From contig CM060733.1 in NCBI GenBank assembly GCA_030704615.1, positions 2,668,001 to 2,732,000 of the forward strand: a stretch of 64,000 bases of DNA. Direction: 5' to 3'. This DNA is from Takakia lepidozioides. Its lineage: Eukaryota > Streptophyta > Takakiopsida > Takakiales > Takakiaceae. The notes beneath the pieces are model-generated. The model did no database searches and was not told the DNA's origin. It saw only the letters and a program-made list of their open reading frames with translations. The translations under genes and the position numbers were made by a program. Each line of letters opens with the position of its first letter. Within the stretch, counting starts at the first letter, position 1. Below are positions 57,970 through 64,000 of this stretch, piece after piece.

Positions 57970-58335
57970 CATTTCTGGAAAAATGGCGCCGAATTTCTCT
58001 TTTTGGGGCCGAAAACTCGCTAAGTCCCAACATGCACTGGTACCTGTGTTTGGGAAAATGGCGCCGAATTTCTCTTTTTGGGGCCGAAAACTGGCTAAGT
58101 CCCAACATGCACTGGTACCGTGTCTGGAAAAATGGCGCCGAATTTCTCTTTTTTGGGCCGAAAACTGGCTAAGTCCGAACATGCACTGGAAAAATGGCGC
58201 CAAATTACCTGTCATGAGGGGACCTATAGCCGCGGAATTCGGCACCATTTTTCGCCAGACAGACCTATTGCCGCGAAATACGTCGCCGTTTTTTCAGGTT
58301 ACGGACCCTATTACCGCGAAATTCGGCGCCATATT
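57970..58335. repeat. Subterminal repeats of MULE copy 2
   Basis: Reverse-complement counterpart of 28960-29325: AAAATGGCGCCGAATTTCTC, GGGCCGAAAACTGGCTAAGT, CCCAACATGCACTGGTACC repeat three to four times. Confidence 0.8.
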
Positions 58336-58587
58336 TGCACATGTCGCTGGGAATTGGCATGAGCGGAAGACGAAATTTCATGAGCACAACTGTCAAAAGT
58401 GCAATTTTCCCTTCAAGGGGCCGAATAATATATTTGTTTTTCCTGACACATTGCATTAAATTATTGTTTTTTATTGTTTTTTATTTTCGAAATTTGTACT
58501 TCTGCTCATGAAAACCGATTGTGTTACTACTCTGCTCATGCCGCTCATGCCGCTCATGCCGCTCATGCTCATGAAATAGCAAACCTC

Positions 58588-60499
58588 GTTTGTAAGCAGT
58601 GGGCAGCGATGGTGGGCTGTTGTAGGATTTGATGAACACAATGCCGTGTACTGACCACAACCCCTCATCTCTTATGCAAGCATTCAACAAACCAAGTTGA
58701 CTGCAGAGCATATTCAGCCCCCCACGTTTCTAGTTGCCTAATGTTCTTCATCTCCTGGGCAGAGCATTTTCCAGGGTCTCCATCTGTGATGACACACTAT
58801 CTTCTCATGTGGTTCAGCTTCTGGTCTTGCTCTTGTTTGCACCACCCCAATGAAGGGCAGTTCCCACCTGCTTGATTCTCTCTATATGGTTGTCTTGGGT
58901 CTTGGCAGGGTTTCCCACAACCGCCTTTCCTTTTCAGACTGCCAGTCATCAGCCTCGTTCTCCAATGCTTCACTTTCTTCCCAAGTGAAGTGCTCTCCTC
59001 TTTTATGCTTCAACGTCCCTGCAGGTGTCTTTTCCTTCATCTCCCGTGGTGCTTTCGAATGAATGAGCATTGATTTACATCTGTTGGCAACACTTACGGT
59101 GTCCCTTTCCTTGCATGCCACTGCAAGCCCGCATTGACTTTCTTGGCAGGGAAGTCTCCTCCTTCTCCCTCATTTTCTGGCTCTGTTGGTGCCCCACTCA
59201 CCATGCTATCAGGGCTGCACTTATTTTGTGGTGTTGCGCCAGCCAAGGGCGATCTTTCACTGGTCCGATTGTTGGCAACAGCTGATTGGAGTCTTCTTGG
59301 TAGAGTCTCCCACGAGCTCCCATCAATTTCAGGCATCAGGTTTTCTACCCTGCCCTTCCACTTTTCATAAGCGAGGTGCCTGTCTTCCTCCCTTTCACTC
59401 TCAGGCAGATTTTTCTTCATGCGATTGCTGCTCCCATACTTCCAGTCCTTGTTTAATTTTCTCCAGCCATCACCCTCAGATTTGACAAGGTATTGCTGCC
59501 CTTCCTTGTGTCTTTCCTCACTCCCAGCTGCTGGTTTTATCCCAGATTCACCTCTCATCCTTGCCTGGGGTTTTGCTTGCCAAACAGCCCTTGTGTGGGG
59601 AACTTCAACGAAAGGCAACATCTCATTCTCAGCTCCTGTCTTTGTACCTCTTTGCAGCAGTCCAGCCTCGGGTGCCTCACTTTCTGATTGCTGGGTTGCA
59701 TTCTTCGCCGCCAACCTTTGACAAGAAAGTGTGCTCCATTTTCCTCATCTCCTACTGGTTCCCTTGATGCTTCACCTCGTATGTCTTCCTCCTCATATTT
59801 TAGCAGTTGATCTTGTGCTTTCCTTTTTCTCCGTAGCCTAATCAACAGTTTTGTCTTGGCAGCTCCCTTGCCATGAGTGCCTTGTCTCACTGCATCTCCC
59901 TTGGCTGCCCACCATCCGTGGAGTCTTTCTTGCACTATTCTGACCCTCGTTGGCATGCACTTTGCTGCGATGCCCCACATGTATTTGCTGCTCCCTTTAA
60001 TCATCAACATAGTGCTCCAGAGCCAGTTCCTCATTGTTGACCAGTTGACCTTCTCAGCCCTTGGACCCCATTTTCCCTTCTCCCATGTTGCCTCGTCTTT
60101 CTGCTTCATCGTTTGCTTTACTTGCACGATGTTGCTTCTTCCCTACAGCTCATCATGTGTTGTGGCTCTTTCCCATGTTGCACTCACTCCCATCATACGT
60201 TGTGCAGTTGATAAGACTGAGATGAGTTGATGCAGGATAGGGGGAGGGCTTGCTGGTGTATGTTGTCCGATAGGCCCCATGCACAGAGTCAAAGCTGGAA
60301 GTCAGCCTTGCAAGGACCCAAGTGAGAGAAGTCTGGTGGGGGTAGCATCTTGGGGGATGGCAGTTAGGGCAATGTGTGTCTAGGGCAATATATGTCATAG
60401 CAGCGGGTGATGTGCTGCCAATTTTGAGGATAGAGACAGCCTGTAAGCTGTAGATTTGTATAAGTGGTTTCTTCTGACACATATTGCTCCGTTTGCCAC
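58588..60499. other. Right-arm copy of unassigned region
   Basis: Inverted copy of 18860-20763. Open frames on minus (59094-59714, 59555-60127) mirror those of the left arm with indels; none has a recognisable domain. Confidence 0.5.
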
Positions 60500-60507
60500 A
60501 ACCAATT

Positions 60508-60657
60508 GTTTGCGTTTGTAGTGCATGTGCGAGCCTGCTGGGGAAGGGCAAAGAGGTCCATGGTTGCATCGTCAAAGCTGGAATTGTGGCAGATGTCATT
60601 CTGAATAATACCCTTGTGGACAGGGAGTGTTCAACAATATGGCTGAGCGAAGGATAG
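60508..60657 (+). pseudogene. PPR repeat fragment, right-arm copy
   Basis: VVCVCSACASLLGKGKEVHG with CIVKAGIVADVILNNTLVD on the plus strand; identical in sense to 18664-18858 of the left arm. It ends at the same stop. Confidence 0.7.
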
Positions 60658-61433
60658 AGTGTAATGACTGCTAATGAAGGCACCTTCTTCAATTTCACCT
60701 TGTTTTCCCCTCTTATCAGAATCGCCCCTAATTATTCATGTCTGAATTCTGCAAGTTAGCTGGTTGAGTGAAGCTTTGATAGTTTGGAGTGACTTTGACA
60801 TGATTCTGCCAATGTGACAACAGGAAAGTATCAAAAACAGGTAACACAGACGAGGAGAAGTTGTGGAATGAATGTTTTTCTGACCCCAGTCAATGGTGGG
60901 ACAATCGAGGCAAAATGGTGAATGTTTGTTGGATTATAGAGAGTAGCAGATGCAATTGAGTGTAGGAACTAGTGTGATAAGTTGAGTTGGGTGCTTCCTA
61001 GAACAAGTCTAGGCTGTCATTGTCAACTGCTAGCAACAAGGCAAGGTTGTATGCATGATTCGTGCGAGGCATGGATAGTTGAAGGAGCAAGGATAGAGTG
61101 TGGGTGCAGATTCACCCAAGAGGGCCAGACTTCAAGCTCCAGATTAACTATGAAGCTACAAGAAACCTGCATGGGTAGATGGTCAACTGGCAGCAACGGC
61201 ACAATTGATAAAATCAGACATTGTTAATGAAGGCATCTTCTTCAGCACATTTCACCCTGTTTTTCCCTCTTATTAGAATCGGTCCAAAATTTCCATGTTG
61301 AATTATGCAAGTTAACTGGTTGAGTGAATCTAGTTTGGAGTGACTTTGACATGATACTGCTATGTGACAACAGGAAAGTATCAAAAAACAAGTAACAGAC
61401 ATGAGGAGAAGCTGTGGAATGAATGCTTTTCTG

Positions 61434-62158
61434 TGTCGCGGCCCTTTGCCTTGAGGGCAGGGGGTCGGGACACATGAGGGGCTGCCCCTGTAGTGGGGGC
61501 AGCGGCAGCGATAGGTATGGGGGGCTGAAGCACCCTTGAGTGCCCAAGGCACTCAAGGAGGCGGAGGCGCTCACTAGGTCGAGCCCCGCACACCGGGTTG
61601 CGGTGGGGGTGGCTCCACAAGGGGTGGTGGTAGCTTAGCGGGACTTAGTGGGGGTGACATAGGACTCACCATGGGGGCGGAGACCTCGTGGTGGGAGTCG
61701 TGGGGAGTCTTGGGACTCATCACGGTCCATAGGGGCCGTGATGAGTGGGCCAAGACTCACCGCGACTCATCACCGGGAGTCGAGGGTTTTCGTGGTGGTT
61801 CGCCATAAAATGGCATGGCTGGTTATGAAACCCCCGCGGACAGCTACAAAAGTATATATAGGGAGTAGTAACCCCGAGAACGGTGCAAGCCCGTTGGTGA
61901 CCAAAAACTAGTGAGTAAGCGAACGAGCCGGAAAGCGACCAAAGAGTGGGGAGCTGTTCCGGACTGCCATCTACCAAAGGGAATTCTCCTAGTCCCAAAT
62001 AGGTGGAGGGTTTAGAGGGAAGCAAAGGGGGACCGTTATGTCCCGGTGAGCAGCCGAAGCTCCAAGTTGGCCCGGCGGCCAGGTTGGGAGTCAGGCGCGC
62101 GCATCAAAGCGAGTAACTATGACTTGAAGGGGAGCTTACCGAAGTGAGGTGCGCGACA
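61434..62158 (+). repeat. Complete 5' LTR (725 bp) of TGTCGCGG gypsy family
   Basis: Starts TGTCGCGGCCCTTTGCCTTG and ends GCGCGACA, so TG...CA holds. Preceded by TTCTG, the probable target; the other end is outside the window. Promoter box TATATATA at 61853-61860 lies 298 bp before the LTR end. It is inserted in the right arm: the left arm reads on from CAGAAAAATATTC without interruption. Confidence 0.9.
61853..61860 (+). promoter_or_regulatory. LTR TATA box
   Basis: TATATATA within AAAAGTATATATAGGGAGTA, in the second half of the LTR. The truncated copy at 41818 keeps TATATAG in the same place. Confidence 0.7.
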
Positions 62159-62172
62159 CTTGGTATCAGAGC
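62159..62172 (+). promoter_or_regulatory. Primer-binding site (initiator Met tRNA)
   Basis: CTTGGTATCAGAGC begins right after the LTR end. Same sequence as 42227-42240. Confidence 0.88.
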
Positions 62173-62213
62173 TTAGAGTTCAGTACGCGATCGTCCTTGG
62201 GATTGGCCTCATC

Positions 62214-63707
62214 ATGGGGTCGGGCAAGCCAAAGCGAAAGCGGAACGGCCCAAAAGATGATGATCCTGGTGAGCCCGATGGGGGCGACGTGTCACCGAGG
62301 CGGCCGTTTGAGGAAGCGATGAATGTTTCCGAAAACGAGGCCGCTCAAGAGCGGGAGGAATCCGAGGAGTCGGAGCCCGAGGAATCCTTGAGAGCTCCGA
62401 CAAACCAAGAGATGCCTCCCATGCCGGCAGCCTTTTGGGAAGGGTTGTTGGCGCAGTTTGGCGGGACGTTGAAAGACGTGTTGAAGGCGGCTAATGCCAC
62501 TTCCACTAAGGCAAAGTTTAAGGTGAAGCCTAAGGAACCCGGCACCTTTGAGGGTGTTCGAAATCGGAAGGCACTCAACACCTGGCTCCTGGAGCTAGAG
62601 CAGTACTTCCGGGCGGCCAAGTTGAGTGACGAGGATCGGGTGGAAGTGGCTCCCACCTATTTGAGGGGCTATGCTCAACAATGGTGGCAGAAACGCTTTC
62701 ACGACCGAGGCCCAAGCCTGGAAACCTTGAACTGGAGTGGGTTCAAGGAATTGATGAAGAGACAGTTTGTGCCCCTCAACGCGTCCTGGCTTGCCCGGGA
62801 CAAGATGAGGAATTTGAAGCAAACAGATGACATTCGGGGGTATGTCCAGGCTTTCAATGTGCTGTTGCTCAAAGTCGCGGACATGGCAGAACCAGAAATG
62901 GTCTTCAACTTTGTGGCGGGACTGGCCCCATGGGCCAGGCGGAAGTTGGAGGAGAAGCCACCCAAGACTTTGAATGAGGCAATTGAGAGGGCTGAATGTT
63001 TCTCGGATGTCCCTAGGGGTGAGAGACAAGGCCGTACGGAGCTGAACCACAAGAAGACCCGGCGGGAAGGTGACTCCTTCCGACCGGAAAAGAAGTGGGA
63101 TAGGCCACGCGGCGATAATGGCACGTGGAAATTGAAGGGAGGGCCTTCACACGTCAAGGCGGCACCCGGTGCTTCGAAAGGAAAAGCGGGTGGAGCGGCT
63201 TATGGCGGACAGAAGGCGACCTTTGATGGAGTGTGTTTCAATTGCGGGGAGCCCGGGCACATGGCCAAGAAGTGCACGAAGCCCCGGCAATTGAACATGA
63301 CTCAGGCGACCACGGAGCTGTCGGAAGATACCATCAGTCGCTTGGTGGAAGCGGTGGTCGCCAGGACTTGCAAGGTAGGCAACTATTCTTGTGAGTTGTA
63401 TCAGGAAACTGGCGCCCTGCGTAAACGGAGTCAGTTATTGTTCGTGGATGGGATAATATCCGGAACTAATGTGTCGTTGTTGGTGGACACAGGAGCGTCG
63501 CACTCCTTCATGACACCGACGGCGGCACAAAAGCTGGGACTCCCGACAAGTGACGTGGGGGCCTCTATTGAGGTGCGTTCTGCCAAAGGAGAACCACAGT
63601 TGGCGACAAGGTTGGCGTTTAATGTTCCTCTTCAACTGGGGAGTTGGGAGGACGTGAGAACTTCACCATCTGCGAGATCGATGGAGTGGATCTCATTTTG
63701 GGGATGA
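62214..63707 (+). CDS. gag: Gag-protease of gypsy element, open frame
   Basis: I start at ATG 62214 (MGSGKPKRKRNGP), because the open frame upstream runs through the primer site. About 497 codons. Acidic N-terminus; capsid domain (KALNTWLLELEQYFRAAKLS, YLRGYAQQWWQKRF, LMKRQFVPLN, FVAGLAPWARRKL); basic stretch; nucleocapsid knuckle CFNCGEPGHMAKKC; protease with LLVDTGASHSFM (catalytic D-T-G) and the start of its second half. The frame then goes off: QLGSWEDVRTSP... to a stop at 63707, while the true continuation (GRENFTICEIDGVDLILGMT) is in another frame from about 63645. The decayed relative at 42282 switches at the same place. It is the best preserved retroviral-type frame here. Confidence 0.88.
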   Translation: MGSGKPKRKRNGPKDDDPGEPDGGDVSPRRPFEEAMNVSENEAAQEREESEESEPEESLRAPTNQEMPPMPAAFWEGLLAQFGGTLKDVLKAANATSTKAKFKVKPKEPGTFEGVRNRKALNTWLLELEQYFRAAKLSDEDRVEVAPTYLRGYAQQWWQKRFHDRGPSLETLNWSGFKELMKRQFVPLNASWLARDKMRNLKQTDDIRGYVQAFNVLLLKVADMAEPEMVFNFVAGLAPWARRKLEEKPPKTLNEAIERAECFSDVPRGERQGRTELNHKKTRREGDSFRPEKKWDRPRGDNGTWKLKGGPSHVKAAPGASKGKAGGAAYGGQKATFDGVCFNCGEPGHMAKKCTKPRQLNMTQATTELSEDTISRLVEAVVARTCKVGNYSCELYQETGALRKRSQLLFVDGIISGTNVSLLVDTGASHSFMTPTAAQKLGLPTSDVGASIEVRSAKGEPQLATRLAFNVPLQLGSWEDVRTSPSARSMEWISFWG

Positions 63708-64000
63708 CCTTTCTGAGTAAATCCGGAGCGGTCATAGATGGCCGCAAGAGAGTAGTCACGCTGCCATGTGGGAATAATGGCGAGGTCTTACGAGTGTCGG
63801 AAACGCCCAAATCCGTGGGAGGGCGAATAAACCTTCTGTCAGCAAGGGAGTGGGCCGTGGAGGAGGCACACGAACCCCAGTTTTTGCTTTACATTAGAGA
63901 AGTGAAGGGAGAAGGCGATGGGGAGCCGAGCCCAGATTGGATCAAGGGGATTTTGGAGAAATACCAGATGTGATGCCGGAGGATTTACCAAGCGGCTTGC
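63644..64000 (+). pseudogene. pol: Protease end and RT start of the same element (cut by window)
   Basis: ICEIDGVDLILGMTFLSKSG is the second conserved protease block (DLILGMTFL), followed by linker SAREWAVEEAHEPQFLLYIR and [10 protein letters not shown]. Compared with 43957 a single base is missing at about 63968 (ACCAGATG versus ACCAGGATG), giving a stop after KYQM; the RT text MPEDLPSGL resumes in another frame and runs off the end. Confidence 0.85.

Larger units (their letters stand above)
45131..58587. mobile_element. MULE copy 2, ~13.5 kb, inverted relative to copy 1
   Basis: Ends GGGGCTGCTATTTCATGAGC (left) and, on the reverse strand, GAGGTTTGC-like text CGAGGTTTGCTATTTCATGA (right) match copy 1. 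It is longer mainly through more palindrome and intron repeat units. Flanking 9-mers (TGTGGTAAG / GTTTGTAAG) are not a proper target duplication, and host sequence is missing at the site. Confidence 0.85.
44312..61433. repeat. Right arm of giant inverted repeat (with MULE copy 2 inside)
   Basis: 44312-45126 is the reverse complement of about 22328-23147, and 58588-61433 that of 17887-20763. MULE copy 2 (45131-58587) sits exactly where 1,564 bp of the left arm (20764-22327) is missing. The outer end is cut by the gypsy LTR at 61434. Confidence 0.88.

Overview
The window is eukaryotic, repeat-dense nuclear DNA, almost certainly from a streptophyte (green algal/plant lineage). Evidence: several Ty3/gypsy LTR retrotransposons with plant-type LTRs and an initiator-Met-tRNA primer site, a very large Mutator-like (MULE) DNA transposon with spliceosomal introns, and decayed pieces of three plant-type genes (EXORDIUM-like protein, ADP/ATP carrier, PLS-type pentatricopeptide repeat protein). 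Gypsy elements with a C5-cytosine methyltransferase have been described in charophytes, so a large-genome charophyte such as a Chara relative is my best guess. The PPR debris would also fit a seedless land plant. I see no intact host gene, rRNA, tRNA or CRISPR.

Layout: 1-1.67 kb, AT-rich chromovirus relic (minus). 1.69-4.1 kb, GC-rich tandem repeats, then a ~121-bp satellite. 4.1-16.1 kb, an LTR-bounded unit inserted in the satellite; its core (8.1-15.35 kb) is a gypsy element in the order gag, protease, C5-DNA methyltransferase, RT/RNase H, integrase, PHD finger. 16.1-17.6 kb, more satellite and an LTR scrap. 17.9-23.1 kb, left arm of a giant imperfect inverted repeat. 23.1-28.7 kb, a mosaic of LTR scraps and a second, truncated methyltransferase-gypsy copy (minus). 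28.72-40.96 kb, MULE copy 1 with a perfect 9-bp target-site duplication. 41.5-44.3 kb, LTR scrap and a truncated gypsy of another family. 44.3-61.4 kb, the right inverted arm, carrying MULE copy 2 (45.13-58.59 kb) in opposite orientation. 61.43 kb to the end, the LTR, gag and protease of a younger copy of that second gypsy family.

Main result: two unrelated transposon classes in one locus each carry their own DNA methyltransferase. The gypsy element has a complete C5-cytosine MTase motif set between protease and RT, plus a PHD finger after integrase. The MULE has two divergent genes: a ~1,170-aa DDE transposase with a SWIM zinc finger, and a ~10-exon gene whose product joins a ParB-like domain (DGNHR motif) to a permuted, beta-class-like amino-MTase domain (motif I LDLTCGTGAS near the C-terminus). 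The MULE also holds dozens of copies of a palindrome centred on AAATTCGGCGCCGAATTT, in the divergent promoter region, in an intron and near one terminus. All copies here carry frameshifts or deletions; the two MULE copies carry different lesions, so an active ancestor was recent.
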